From JASJAR01 sp039198225 (GTDB lineage: Bacteria > Pseudomonadota > Alphaproteobacteria > Rhodobacterales > Rhodobacteraceae), in the NCBI GenBank assembly GCA_039198225.1, contig JBCCTQ010000006.1, positions 1-64,000 of the forward strand: a DNA stretch of 64,000 nt, in the 5' to 3' direction. This document shows positions 34,720-43,672 of this stretch, piece after piece; within the stretch, counting starts at the first letter, position 1; every line of letters starts with the position of its first letter. A program made the position numbers and the translations under genes. The notes beneath the pieces are model-generated. The model made no database searches. It was not told where the DNA came from and saw only the letters and a program-made list of their open reading frames with translations.

Positions 34720-35762
34720 TGGCGGAGGTCACGGTTGAAAACCTGACGAAGATCTACGGCGCGACCCGCGCTCTGGACGATGTGTCGCTGGACTTCGCCG
34801 ATGGCGAGTTCTTCGGCCTTCTCGGCCCGTCGGGCAGCGGCAAGACAACGCTCCTCCGCGCCATCGCCGGGTTCATCGCCCCCGAAAGTGGCCGCATCCG
34901 CATTGGCGGCGTCTCTGTCGAGCGTTTGCCGGTAGAGCGGCGTGACATCGGGATGATGTTTCAGAGCTACGCTCTCTTTCCCAATATGTCGGTGGCCGAC
35001 AATGTGGGCTTCGGGCTGAGGGTGCGCAAGGTTGGCCGGGCAGAGGAAGCCCGCCGGATCGGCGAAGCCCTTGAGCTTGTCCAACTCGAAAACCTCGGCC
35101 AGCGCCGGCCCCATGAGCTTTCGGGCGGGCAAAGGCAGCGCGTCGCCCTGGCCCGCGCCTTCGTGACAAACCCCCGCGTCCTTCTCCTCGACGAACCGCT
35201 CTCCGCCCTCGACAAATCTCTCCGCCTCGACATGCAGATCGAATTGAAACGCATTCAGCGCGAGATCGGGATCACAACGATTTTTGTCACCCATGACCAA
35301 GACGAAGCGCTGACCCTGTCCGACCGGATCGGCATTCTTCGGGACGGGGCATTGGTCCAGGCCGGGCCGCCGCGCGAGGTCTATGGCCGCCCCGGCTCGG
35401 TTTTTGTGGCGTCGTTTCTCGGGGAGGCGAATATATTCGACGCAGAGATCGAAGCGGGCAAGCTCCGTCTGCCCGGAGGTGGCTTCGCCCGTCTTCCGCC
35501 GGGCTCCGAAGGGGCCGCTGCCTTTGCCCTCCGCCCGGAGAGTATCGAGATCGGCCCGGCGCCCGGGCCTGAGGCCGACGGGTTCGAGGCCATCCTCATT
35601 CAACGGGTTTATTCTGGTCCGGTATCCACCCTGATCGTCGAAGCTGGCGGAGATCGGTTCCGGGCGACGGTGAAAGACACCGACCTGCCTGACCTCGTCG
35701 AAGGCGTTCCAATAGCTCTCCATTGGGATCCTTCGGCTCTTATTCCAATTCCTAAGCCATGA
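34719..35762 (+). CDS. ABC importer ATPase (PotA type)
   Basis: A 347-residue ATPase with a C-terminal TOBE domain. Walker A GPSGSGKTT (residues 36-44), Q-loop QSYALFPNMSV, signature LSGGQRQRVALARA, Walker B VLLLDEPLSALD and the switch His in FVTHDQDEALTLSDR. The C-terminal part (AFALRPESIEIG onwards) is the regulatory/TOBE region seen in Pot and Mal transporters. The ATG overlaps the permease stop. It completes an operon of one binding protein, two permeases and one ATPase. Confidence 0.94.
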   Translation: MAEVTVENLTKIYGATRALDDVSLDFADGEFFGLLGPSGSGKTTLLRAIAGFIAPESGRIRIGGVSVERLPVERRDIGMMFQSYALFPNMSVADNVGFGLRVRKVGRAEEARRIGEALELVQLENLGQRRPHELSGGQRQRVALARAFVTNPRVLLLDEPLSALDKSLRLDMQIELKRIQREIGITTIFVTHDQDEALTLSDRIGILRDGALVQAGPPREVYGRPGSVFVASFLGEANIFDAEIEAGKLRLPGGGFARLPPGSEGAAAFALRPESIEIGPAPGPEADGFEAILIQRVYSGPVSTLIVEAGGDRFRATVKDTDLPDLVEGVPIALHWDPSALIPIPKP

Positions 35763-36085
35763 ATGGGATCGCCTTCGCGGCCAATGGCCGCGGAGCAAGA
35801 GAAATAGATGCCGACAAGTTCCTCGGCAATTTTGCCTTTCGGTGCAGTCGCGTTCGTCCGCGGCATTTTTGACGTTAGTGTATGAATTATCGAAGGAATG
35901 AAGGTCTTTTCCACAGCCTTCGGACTGACCGTCTCAACGGACTTTCCATTTATTGAAATCAGCGATTTCTAATTGGCAGTTGTGCCGCTCGTTGCTTTTA
36001 CTAATTTTTTAGTTTGACAATCGGCAGCAGCCAAGACCACAGTTCAGACGTCCGGCCCTCGCCGGGCAAATTAGGGAGGAAACAC
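35763..36085. other. Intergenic and control region upstream of glpV
   Basis: 323 bases, A+T-rich toward the right end. GAAATC-AGC-GATTTC (35955-35969) is a perfect short hairpin that may end the Pot operon, although it lies 190 bases downstream. ACTAA-TTTT-TTAGT (36000-36013) is another perfect inverted repeat, directly followed by TTGACA (36014-36019), a consensus -35 without an obvious -10. The glpV promoter is probably here. Confidence 0.5.
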
Positions 36086-37825
36086 ATGCGGAGATATCTG
36101 CTTTCCGCAGTGGCGGCGTCTGCCGTCATTGCCAGCTCGGGTGCGTCATTTGCCGATGAAGCCGCAGCCCAGCGTTGGATCGACGAGGAATTCCAACCCT
36201 CGACGCTATCCAAAGACGAACAAATGGCCGAGATGCAATGGTTCATCCAAGCGGCTGAACCGTTTTCCGGTATGGAAATCAACGTCTTGTCGGAAGGGAT
36301 CCCAACCCATTCCTATGAAGCCGAAGTGCTGACAAGGGCGTTTGAGGAAGTCACGGGCATCAAGGTGAACCACCAGATCCTTGGCGAAGGCGAAGTGGTG
36401 CAAGCGGTGCAAACGCAGATGCAAACCGGTCGCAATTTGTATGACGGCTACGTCAATGACAGCGACCTCATTGGTACCCATTCGCGTCTGCAATTGGCCT
36501 ATAATCTAACGGAACAAATGGGAGGAGAGTGGAGCGCGACAACCTCGCCAACCCTCGACCTCGCCGACTTCATGGGGATCCAATTTACAACCGGTCCCGA
36601 TGGCAATCTCTATCAATTGCCGGATCAGCAATTCGCCAATCTCTACTGGTTCCGAAAAGACTGGTTCGACAACGCGGAATACCAGGCCCAGTTCAAAGAC
36701 AAATACGGGTACGACCTCGGCGTTCCGGTGAATTGGTCGGCCTACGAAGATATCGCCGAATTCTTCACCAACGATGTCCAGGAAATCGAGGGGACACGTA
36801 TTTTCGGCCATATGGATTACGGTAAACGGGCGCCCGACCTGGGTTGGCGCATGACGGATGCTTGGCTGTCGATGGCCGGGGCGGGCGATGTGGGCGAGCC
36901 CAATGGCATCCCGGTCGATGAATGGGGCATCCGGATGGAGCCTGGCACGTGCAATCCGGTGGGCGCTAGCGTCTCACGGGGTGGGGCGGCCAATGGACCG
37001 GCAGCGGTATACGCCATTCGGAAATGGGACGAGTGGCTTCGCAACTACGCCCCGCCCGACGCGGCGAGCTATGATTTCTATCAGTCACTCCCCGCTTTGA
37101 GCCAAGGCAACGTGGCCCAGCAGATCTTCTGGTACACCGCCTTCACCGCCGACATGGTCAAGCCCCAAGCCGAAGGCAACAACACGGTCGACGGAGACGG
37201 CACACCCCTTTGGCGGATGGCGCCGAGCCCCCACGGACCCTATTGGACCGAAGGTCAGAAGGTCGGGTACCAAGACGTGGGGTCATGGACTTTCCTCAAG
37301 TCGACCCCGTCCGATCGCGCCCAGGCCGCTTGGCTCTACGCTCAATTCGTGACCTCGAAGACCGTCGACGTGAAGAAATCCCATGTGGGCCTCACCTTCA
37401 TCCGTGACAGTTCGGTCAACCACGAGAGCTTCACAGAACGGGCACCAAAACTCGGCGGCTTGGTCGAGTTTTATCGGAGCCCCGACCGGGTGGCCTGGTC
37501 GCCCACGGGCATCAACGTGCCGGACTATCCAAAGCTCGCCCAGATCTGGTGGCAGCAAATCGGTGACGTGAACTCGGGCGCCTTTAGCCCCCAGGAAGCC
37601 ATGGACCGCCTTGCCGAGGAGATGGACATCACCATGGCTCGGATGCAGGCGGCCGATGAAGGCGCCAATGTCTACGGCGGCTGCGGTCCTCGCCTCAATG
37701 AGGAGAAGGGGGCGGAGTTCTGGCTGTCACAACCCGGTTCGCCCAAGGCCAAGCTCGACAATGAGAAGCCCCAGGGCCAGACGGTGAATTACGACGAACT
37801 CGTCGCCCGCTGGCAGAGCCAGTAA
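36086..37825 (+). CDS. glpV: Glycerol-type ABC importer substrate-binding protein
   Basis: A large (579-residue) periplasmic binding protein. Signal peptide MRRYLLSAVAASAVIASSGA with cleavage near ASFA-DE. NVLSEGIPTHSYEAEVLTRAF and GVPVNWSAYEDIAEFF are typical of the extracellular solute-binding family 1 proteins that serve the GlpSTPQ importer described in Rhizobium leguminosarum. AGGGAGGAAACAC is a strong ribosome binding site, and fixes the start at 36086 instead of 36014. It heads a six-gene operon. Glycerol is inferred from gene order with two ATPases and two permeases; glycerol kinase and glycerol-3-phosphate dehydrogenase genes are not in the window. Confidence 0.85.
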   Translation: MRRYLLSAVAASAVIASSGASFADEAAAQRWIDEEFQPSTLSKDEQMAEMQWFIQAAEPFSGMEINVLSEGIPTHSYEAEVLTRAFEEVTGIKVNHQILGEGEVVQAVQTQMQTGRNLYDGYVNDSDLIGTHSRLQLAYNLTEQMGGEWSATTSPTLDLADFMGIQFTTGPDGNLYQLPDQQFANLYWFRKDWFDNAEYQAQFKDKYGYDLGVPVNWSAYEDIAEFFTNDVQEIEGTRIFGHMDYGKRAPDLGWRMTDAWLSMAGAGDVGEPNGIPVDEWGIRMEPGTCNPVGASVSRGGAANGPAAVYAIRKWDEWLRNYAPPDAASYDFYQSLPALSQGNVAQQIFWYTAFTADMVKPQAEGNNTVDGDGTPLWRMAPSPHGPYWTEGQKVGYQDVGSWTFLKSTPSDRAQAAWLYAQFVTSKTVDVKKSHVGLTFIRDSSVNHESFTERAPKLGGLVEFYRSPDRVAWSPTGINVPDYPKLAQIWWQQIGDVNSGAFSPQEAMDRLAEEMDITMARMQAADEGANVYGGCGPRLNEEKGAEFWLSQPGSPKAKLDNEKPQGQTVNYDELVARWQSQ

Positions 37826-37897
37826 GCGGCTGAAAAGAAGGGGTCGCCGCATGTGCGGCGGCCCTGTCGCGGCGGGGAACGCGAGGGGAGGCGCGAG

Positions 37898-38959
37898 ATG
37901 ATCGAACTACAAGAAGTGACCAAGCGCGTCGGCAGCGTCACCCATATCAAACCGACGAGCCTTAGACTTGAAGCGGGCCGGTTCAACGTTCTTCTGGGGG
38001 CAACCGGGGCCGGTAAAACGTCTCTTATCAAGCTCATGGCCGGTCTCGACCGCATCGCATCAGGTCGGATTCTCTTCGACGGGGAAAACGTCACCCGGGT
38101 CAACACGCAGAAACGCCGGATCAGCCTCGTCCATCAGTTTTTTGTCAATTACCCGCATATGAGCGTTTTCGAAAATATCGCTTCGCCGCTTCGGGTGGCA
38201 GGGATGGCCAAATCGGAGATTGAAGGCCGGGTGGAGGAGGCAGCCGATCTTCTCGGGCTCCGCCCTATGCTCGACCGACGCCCCGACGAGCTTTCGGGCG
38301 GTCAACAGCAACGCACGGCCCTTGCCCGCGCCATTGCAAAAGATAGCCGCGCGGTATTTCTCGACGAGCCCCTCGCCAATCTCGACTACAAGCTCCGGGA
38401 GGAACTCCGCGAGCAATTGCCCGATCTTTTTGCCGGGCGCGGCGCAGTCGTGGTCTATGCCACATCCGAACCCGAGGAAGCGCTGATGCTCGGGGGCCAT
38501 ACGGCCCTTATGGAAGACGGTCAGGTCACCCAATTTGGCCCCACCGCCGAGATCTACCGGAGCCCTGCTAACCTCTCTGCCGCACGGGTGTTCTCCGATC
38601 CGCCGATCAACGCCGCCGACGTCACAAAGGAAGGGAGCGAAGTTCGGTTGGAGGGCGGCGCGCGTTGGGAGCTCGGGGGCGAGGCGGCGGGCCTTGCCGA
38701 TGGGCGGTACATTCTTGCGGTTCGCCCCCACCGGGTCTTGCCGCACCGGGCGGGCCCACAGGATGTGGAACTTGAAGGCCAGGTGATCGTGACCGAACTT
38801 TCGGGCTCGGAATCGAGTGCCCATTTTCGCCTTGGCGGGTCGGATTGGGTGTCGCTCGCGCCCGGTGTCCATCCCTACCGGGTCGGTGAGGCCCATGCAT
38901 TCTTCATGGATCCCGCCCATTGCCGCTATTTTGCCGAAGACGGCACGCGGGTCGCTTGA
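37898..38959 (+). CDS. glpS: Glycerol-type ABC importer ATPase 1
   Basis: A 353-residue ABC ATPase with a TOBE domain. Walker A GATGAGKTS (residues 34-42), signature LSGGQQQRTALARA, Walker B AVFLDEPLANLDY; the switch histidine position reads YATSEPEEALML, with Ser in place of the usual His. The second ATPase glpT follows, overlapping by one base. The ATG at 37898 is preceded by GGGGAGGCGCGAG. The pair of different ATPases is characteristic of the GlpSTPQ importer; loss of the switch His implies this half is the less active ATP site. Confidence 0.88.
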   Translation: MIELQEVTKRVGSVTHIKPTSLRLEAGRFNVLLGATGAGKTSLIKLMAGLDRIASGRILFDGENVTRVNTQKRRISLVHQFFVNYPHMSVFENIASPLRVAGMAKSEIEGRVEEAADLLGLRPMLDRRPDELSGGQQQRTALARAIAKDSRAVFLDEPLANLDYKLREELREQLPDLFAGRGAVVVYATSEPEEALMLGGHTALMEDGQVTQFGPTAEIYRSPANLSAARVFSDPPINAADVTKEGSEVRLEGGARWELGGEAAGLADGRYILAVRPHRVLPHRAGPQDVELEGQVIVTELSGSESSAHFRLGGSDWVSLAPGVHPYRVGEAHAFFMDPAHCRYFAEDGTRVA

Positions 38960-40044
38960 TGGCTGAAATCAAACTTTCCCATCTCAAACACAGCTACTTT
39001 CCCGCGCCACAGGGTCCCCAAGACTATGCGTTGAAAGAGATTGACGTCACCTGGCGGGACGGTGGCGCCTATGCTCTGCTCGGCCCCTCGGGCTGCGGAA
39101 AGTCGACCCTCCTCAACATCATCTCAGGCCTTCTCACGCCGTCGGAGGGCAAAATCCTCTTTGATGGAACGGACGTAACCACCGAGGAGCCAGCCGCCCG
39201 CAACATCGCGCAAGTGTTCCAGTTCCCGGTCATTTACGACACGATGACGGTACGCCAAAACCTGGCTTTTCCATTGAAAAACAGGGGCGTGGCCGAAGCC
39301 AAAGTTGCCGCCCGTGTCGCAGAGATCGCCGAAATGCTCGACGTTACCGACATGCTCGATAAGCGAGCGGCGGGCCTTTCGCCCGACAATAAACAGAAGA
39401 TCTCAATGGGGCGCGGCCTTGTCCGCGACGACGTCAACGTCGTGATGTTTGACGAACCCCTCACCGTCATCGACCCACATTTGAAATGGAAACTCCGCTC
39501 GAAACTCAAGGAGCTTCATCAGCGGGTGAAAGCGACGATGATCTATGTCACCCATGACCAGACCGAGGCGCTCACATTCGCCGACGAAGTGGTGGTGATG
39601 CAGGAGGGCGTCGTGGTCCAAACCGGCACACCGGTCGATCTTTTCGAACGCCCGCAGCACGTCTTTGTGGGCCATTTTATCGGCTCGCCGGGTATGAACG
39701 TGCTTCCTTGTGAAGCAAGGGGCGACAGGGCCATCTTTGAAGGACACGAGGTGGCCCTTGAAGGACCCTTAGCAGGGCAGGGAGGCGACACGCGCCTCGG
39801 GATCCGCCCGGAATACATCTCGCTCGCGGCGTCGGGGGTCCCGGCGACGGTGACCAAAGTCGCCGATGTGGGCAGGCATTTCGTGGTCGACGCGGTTGTG
39901 GGCCAGACCCATCTCAAAGCGATTACGGAAAACACAGCCCCTGATACGGGCGCGTCGGTCCATCTCAACTTCCGCCGTGATCAGACCCGGATCTACCGCG
40001 ACGGATGGATTGCAACTGAGCCCCGGCTGGAGGCGGCCGAATGA
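38959..40044 (+). CDS. glpT: Glycerol-type ABC importer ATPase 2 with divergent signature motif
   Basis: A 361-residue ABC ATPase. Walker A GPSGCGKST (residues 42-50), Q-loop VFQFPVIYDTMTV, Walker B VVMFDEPLTVIDP and the switch His in YVTHDQTEALTFADE are intact. The signature motif is degenerate: the expected LSGGQ is LSPDNKQKISMGRGLV (Leu140 onwards). Together with glpS, which has a good signature but no switch His, this gives an asymmetric ATPase pair. The ATG overlaps the glpS stop and the glpP start overlaps its end. Confidence 0.88.
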   Translation: MAEIKLSHLKHSYFPAPQGPQDYALKEIDVTWRDGGAYALLGPSGCGKSTLLNIISGLLTPSEGKILFDGTDVTTEEPAARNIAQVFQFPVIYDTMTVRQNLAFPLKNRGVAEAKVAARVAEIAEMLDVTDMLDKRAAGLSPDNKQKISMGRGLVRDDVNVVMFDEPLTVIDPHLKWKLRSKLKELHQRVKATMIYVTHDQTEALTFADEVVVMQEGVVVQTGTPVDLFERPQHVFVGHFIGSPGMNVLPCEARGDRAIFEGHEVALEGPLAGQGGDTRLGIRPEYISLAASGVPATVTKVADVGRHFVVDAVVGQTHLKAITENTAPDTGASVHLNFRRDQTRIYRDGWIATEPRLEAAE

Positions 40045-40904
40045 GAACCGAAAACCAAAAGGCCTGGTTCCTCGTTCTGCCCGTGCTCGCACTTGTCGCG
40101 TTCAACGCCCTTGTGCCGATGATGACTGTGGTGAATTACTCGGTTCAGGAAACCTTTGGAAACAATCAATTTTTCTGGCAGGGTCTCGACTGGTTCGAGC
40201 AGATCCTCCGGTCCGAACGGTTCCAGGCGGCCCTCGGGCGCCAGTTCCTCTTTACGGCAATCATCCTCGCCATCGAAGTGCCACTCGGCATCATCATCGC
40301 GCTTTCCATGCCCCGCAAGGGCTTCTGGGTGCCGGTTTGTCTGGTGCTCATGGCGCTTCCCATGCTCATCCCTTGGAACGTGGTTGGCGCGATGTGGAAC
40401 ATCTTCGCCCTGCCGCGGATCGGAATGCTCGGCTACTTTTTGAACGAGGTCGTCGGCATCGATTACGATATGACCCAGAACCCCCTCGCGGCCTGGATCA
40501 CCGTGGTCGTGATGGATGTCTGGCATTGGACGTCGCTCGTCGTCCTTCTTTGCTATGCAGGGCTCGTTTCCATTCCAGGCGCCTATTACCAAGCCGCCAA
40601 AATCGACGGGGCAAGCGCCTGGTCTGTCTTTCGCTATATCCAATTGCCAAAGATGAAGACGGTGCTCACCATCGCAATCCTTCTTCGCTTTATGGACAGC
40701 TTCAATATCTACACCGAGCCATTCGTGCTCACCGGAGGCGGGCCAGGCAATTCAACCACACTCTTGTCGATCGACCTCGTTAAAATTGCCCTTGGCCAAT
40801 TCGATTTGGGCCCGGCGGCGGCAATGAGCCTGATCTATTTCGCGATCACATTGCTCGTATCCTGGGTATTCTACGTGGTCATGACCAAGGATGATCCGCG
40901 ATGA
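40041..40904 (+). CDS. glpP: Glycerol-type ABC importer permease 1
   Basis: A 287-residue permease with six helices. The start overlaps glpT. KAWFLVLPVLALVAFNALVPMM is the first helix; the EAA-like loop AAKIDGASAWSVFRYIQLPKM contacts the ATPases. FVLTGGGPGNSTTLLSIDL is the family motif after the loop. It overlaps glpQ by four bases. Confidence 0.9.
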   Translation: MRTENQKAWFLVLPVLALVAFNALVPMMTVVNYSVQETFGNNQFFWQGLDWFEQILRSERFQAALGRQFLFTAIILAIEVPLGIIIALSMPRKGFWVPVCLVLMALPMLIPWNVVGAMWNIFALPRIGMLGYFLNEVVGIDYDMTQNPLAAWITVVVMDVWHWTSLVVLLCYAGLVSIPGAYYQAAKIDGASAWSVFRYIQLPKMKTVLTIAILLRFMDSFNIYTEPFVLTGGGPGNSTTLLSIDLVKIALGQFDLGPAAAMSLIYFAITLLVSWVFYVVMTKDDPR

Positions 40905-41698
40905 AGAAACGCGCCCTGATCCCGATCCTTTATATCCTGTTTCTGATGCTGCCGATCTATTGGCTGGTCTCAATGAGCTTTAAAACAACCAATGAGATTC
41001 TATCTGGATTTTCGCTTTTTCCTCAGACCTTTACCCTCGAAGCCTACCGGGTGATCTTGACCGATCCAACTTGGTATTGTGGTTATATCAATTCGATCCT
41101 CTACGTTTCTATCAATACGGTGCTTTCCATCGCAGTGGCGCTGCCCGCGGCTTATGCCTTCTCGCGCTACCGCTTCCTCGGCGACAAGCAGCTCTTCTTT
41201 TGGCTTCTTACCAACCGCATGGCGCCCGCCGCGGTATTCGCATTGCCATTCTTCCAGCTTTATTCCTCAATCGAATTGTTCGACACGCATCTCGCCGTCG
41301 CATTGGCGCACACGCTCTTCAACGTACCGCTTGCAGTCTGGATCCTCGAGGGTTTCATGCGGGGAATCCCAAAAGAACTCGATGAAACAGCTTATGTGGA
41401 CGGCTATTCCTTTCCACGATTTTTCACGCAGATCTTTCTTCCGAATATTAAGGCAGGCGTCGGCGTCGCGGCGTTTTTCTGTTTCATGTTTTCCTGGGTT
41501 GAAATGCTTCTGGCCAAGACGCTCACGGCGGTCGAAGCCAAACCGATCGCCGCGGTGATGACCCGCACCGCGTCGAGCGCAGGTTACGAATTGGGTCTGT
41601 TGGCCGCCGCAGGCACGCTCACCATCATCCCGGGTGCCATCGTCATATGGTTTGTCCGGAATTACATCGCGCGGGGCTTTGCCCTGGGGAGGGTGTGA
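40901..41698 (+). CDS. glpQ: Glycerol-type ABC importer permease 2
   Basis: A 265-residue permease with six helices. MLPIYWLVSMSFKTTNEIL opens the usual MalG-type fold and ETAYVDGYSFPRFFTQIFLP is its EAA loop. It overlaps glpP at its start and the DUF2160-like gene at its stop (TGATG). Last transmembrane permease of the importer. Confidence 0.9.
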   Translation: MKKRALIPILYILFLMLPIYWLVSMSFKTTNEILSGFSLFPQTFTLEAYRVILTDPTWYCGYINSILYVSINTVLSIAVALPAAYAFSRYRFLGDKQLFFWLLTNRMAPAAVFALPFFQLYSSIELFDTHLAVALAHTLFNVPLAVWILEGFMRGIPKELDETAYVDGYSFPRFFTQIFLPNIKAGVGVAAFFCFMFSWVEMLLAKTLTAVEAKPIAAVMTRTASSAGYELGLLAAAGTLTIIPGAIVIWFVRNYIARGFALGRV

Positions 41699-42099
41699 TG
41701 CGGAACTGGGTGATCCTCTTTGCGGTCCTGGCTGGTCCCGCTACGGGCCAACAGGCGGGCTGGGGGAATGTGGGCCAAGAGGTGGAGAAGGACTTTTCCT
41801 GGACCGATCCCCTTTGGCCCGCCTTTTGGATGGCCTGGACCCCGGCCACCCTGTCGGTTTTTGTCGGGATCTTTTCGGCCATTGCGGTGATCGGGCTTCT
41901 TGAGGGGTTCCGTTATCGGGATGGGATTGAACGCCGGGGGATCCTCGGGCTCACCACGACGCTCGGCGACCGGCTTTTCATCACACTCTTGGGCTCGGTT
42001 TACATATTTCTGGCTTGGCTCGGGTTCGTGGGCCAACCGATCTACGTGCCCTTAGGGCTCGCTGCCCTTTGGGGTGTTTTCGTCTTTTGGAAAGTGTAA
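41698..42099 (+). CDS. Small membrane protein of the glycerol importer operon (DUF2160-like)
   Basis: A 133-residue protein with a signal-like N-terminus (RNWVILFAVLAGPATGQQAG) and about three helices. The core FSWTDPLWPAFWMAWTPATL and the Arg-rich loop EGFRYRDGIERRGILGLTTTLGDR match the small DUF2160-type proteins found with GlpSTPQ importers. Role unknown, perhaps an assembly or accessory subunit. Start overlaps the glpQ stop. Confidence 0.8.
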   Translation: MRNWVILFAVLAGPATGQQAGWGNVGQEVEKDFSWTDPLWPAFWMAWTPATLSVFVGIFSAIAVIGLLEGFRYRDGIERRGILGLTTTLGDRLFITLLGSVYIFLAWLGFVGQPIYVPLGLAALWGVFVFWKV

Positions 42100-42129
42100 A
42101 CGTCATTGCAACATGTGAAATTGGGTTCG

Positions 42130-42537
42130 ATGCGTAAGAGGAAAAGTCGGCAGCTCCTGACCGAAGTGGAGCTAGAGTTCATGACTGAGCTGTGGGCCTT
42201 GGGCGAGGCGAGTGTGCGCGATGTTCTCGCCGCCCTCCCGCCCGAGCGCGACCTGGCTTATACGTCGGCCGCCACCATACTCCGCATTCTCGAAGAAAAA
42301 GGCTTCGTGAACAGCAGGAAGGACGGCAAATCGCTCATTTACACGCCGCTTTTGGCGAAAGACACATACCAAACCCGCTCGCTTAAAAACCTGTCTCGCA
42401 CGCTTTTTGACGACGCGCCCGCCTCGCTGGTGGCCCGGCTCGTCGACGATGCGGGTCTCACAGAGCGGGACCTTGAGGACATTCGGGCCCTGGTGGAGAG
42501 GAGGCTCCAGGATGACGGGAATGAAACCGGTTCTTGA
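42130..42537 (+). CDS. BlaI/MecI/CopY-family transcriptional regulator
   Basis: A 135-residue winged-helix repressor. LTEVELEFMTELWALGEASVRDVL, then PERDLAYTSAATILRILEEKGFV and SLIYTPLL form the DNA-binding domain; the C-terminal half is the dimerisation part that is cleaved in BlaI. The start is uncertain (TTG 42106, GTG 42115 or ATG 42130; none with a strong ribosome binding site). It overlaps the M56 peptidase gene by 26 bases, the standard BlaI-BlaR1 pairing. It follows the glp operon by about 30 bases and may be partly cotranscribed. Confidence 0.88.
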   Translation: MRKRKSRQLLTEVELEFMTELWALGEASVRDVLAALPPERDLAYTSAATILRILEEKGFVNSRKDGKSLIYTPLLAKDTYQTRSLKNLSRTLFDDAPASLVARLVDDAGLTERDLEDIRALVERRLQDDGNETGS

Positions 42538-43609
42538 TCTGGCGATCGACGCCAATCTCGTGCTCGTGGTGGCGTTTGTCCTTTGGTGGGCGATGCAGAG
42601 CATCGTGCTCCGAAGCGGGCTCCGTTCGGATTTTCGGGCCCAAGCGATGCTTTTGCGGTGGGTTCTGTTGCTGGTTGTTGCGAGCCCGGTCCTCTCCCAT
42701 CTTGCCGTTGAAGCGAGCCGGGCCCTCTGGCCCCGCACCCCGCTAACGGCGTCTGATCTTGCGGTGGCGGTTTACCTCAAAGGCGGCACGGGCTTGCCGG
42801 CGGTGGAATTCGAAGCTCTCCTCGACAGCCGTGACCGTATCCTTGACCGGATCGTCGCCGGTGAAACTTGGCTCACATGGGTCGCCCTCGGATTGGCACT
42901 GGGCGGCGCAGCCCATCTCGTCCGGACGCTTCTCAACGCCGCCCGCCTTCACCGTACGATCTCCGAAAGCTACCTTTGGCGCCAGACGCGCCGGACCGAT
43001 ATCCACCTCTCCGATACCGTCGCGGTTCCCTTCGCGGCACGGGGCCTTTTCCGGCGCCATATCGTTCTGCCATCGGGGCTGCTGGCCGAGCGGGACGCTC
43101 TCCGGCTCGTCCTATCCCATGAAATTGCCCACCTTCGCCAAGGCGATGTGGAATGGGAAGTCGGTTTGGAATTGGTCCGACCGCTTCTTTATTGGAACCC
43201 AGTCTTCCTGGTGTGGAAGCGCCATTTTGACCGGCTCCGCGAATTGGGATGTGACCAATCGGTGCTGGCCACCGGCCGCGTCGCAGCGCGGGACTATGCG
43301 TCGGCGCTTTTGTCCATTTCGGAGCGGAGTGTCACCCGTGCTTGGCCGCGGGCCATGCATGTGACCTTTGTGCGAACAGGACCCGGCTCTGCACGCCTCC
43401 TCTTAGAAGCGCGTATCCGGGCCTTGGGCCTCACCAGACGGGGCCGGGGCGGCAGAACCATGGCCTTTGCCTTTGCGCTCTTGATCGGGTTCGGGATTGT
43501 TCTCGCGGCCATGTCGATCCGTCAGCCCGGCGATTGGAGCCATGACCGGCTTATGCTCTCGACGGTGGTCAATCTCGAACGGCTCGAGGCGATAAACCGC
43601 GGCTTTTAA
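42512..43609 (+). CDS. BlaR1/MecR1-type M56 metallopeptidase
   Basis: A 365-residue inner-membrane zinc protease with four helices. The HEIAH motif (His203-His207) in LVLSHEIAHLRQGDVEW is the M56 active site, and CDQSVLATGR follows as the downstream metal-site region. Family members cleave a BlaI-type repressor on receiving a signal. No penicillin-binding sensor domain is present: the C-terminus ends 70 residues after the last helix. The ATG at 42512 has AGGAGG seven bases upstream. The signal and the target operon are unknown. Confidence 0.88.
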   Translation: MTGMKPVLDLAIDANLVLVVAFVLWWAMQSIVLRSGLRSDFRAQAMLLRWVLLLVVASPVLSHLAVEASRALWPRTPLTASDLAVAVYLKGGTGLPAVEFEALLDSRDRILDRIVAGETWLTWVALGLALGGAAHLVRTLLNAARLHRTISESYLWRQTRRTDIHLSDTVAVPFAARGLFRRHIVLPSGLLAERDALRLVLSHEIAHLRQGDVEWEVGLELVRPLLYWNPVFLVWKRHFDRLRELGCDQSVLATGRVAARDYASALLSISERSVTRAWPRAMHVTFVRTGPGSARLLLEARIRALGLTRRGRGGRTMAFAFALLIGFGIVLAAMSIRQPGDWSHDRLMLSTVVNLERLEAINRGF

Positions 43610-43666
43610 GCCGCTGAACGATTTCTGCCCGCAGAAATCGGGCCCGGAAACCGAACCCGGTTTCCG
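43599..43666. terminator. Three consecutive hairpins between convergent genes
   Basis: GCGGCTT-TT-AAGCCGC (43599-43614, over the M56 stop), GATTTCTGC-CC-GCAGAAATC (43620-43639) and CGGAAACCG-AACC-CGGTTTCCG (43645-43666) are all perfect. They sit between two genes that face each other, with no T run, and probably block read-through from both sides. Confidence 0.65.
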
Positions 43667-43672
43667 TTCGCG

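Noticed and set aside
42512..43609. A beta-lactam sensor like BlaR1
   Set aside because: The protein has the M56 protease domain only; no penicillin-binding domain motifs (SxxK, SxN, KTG) follow.
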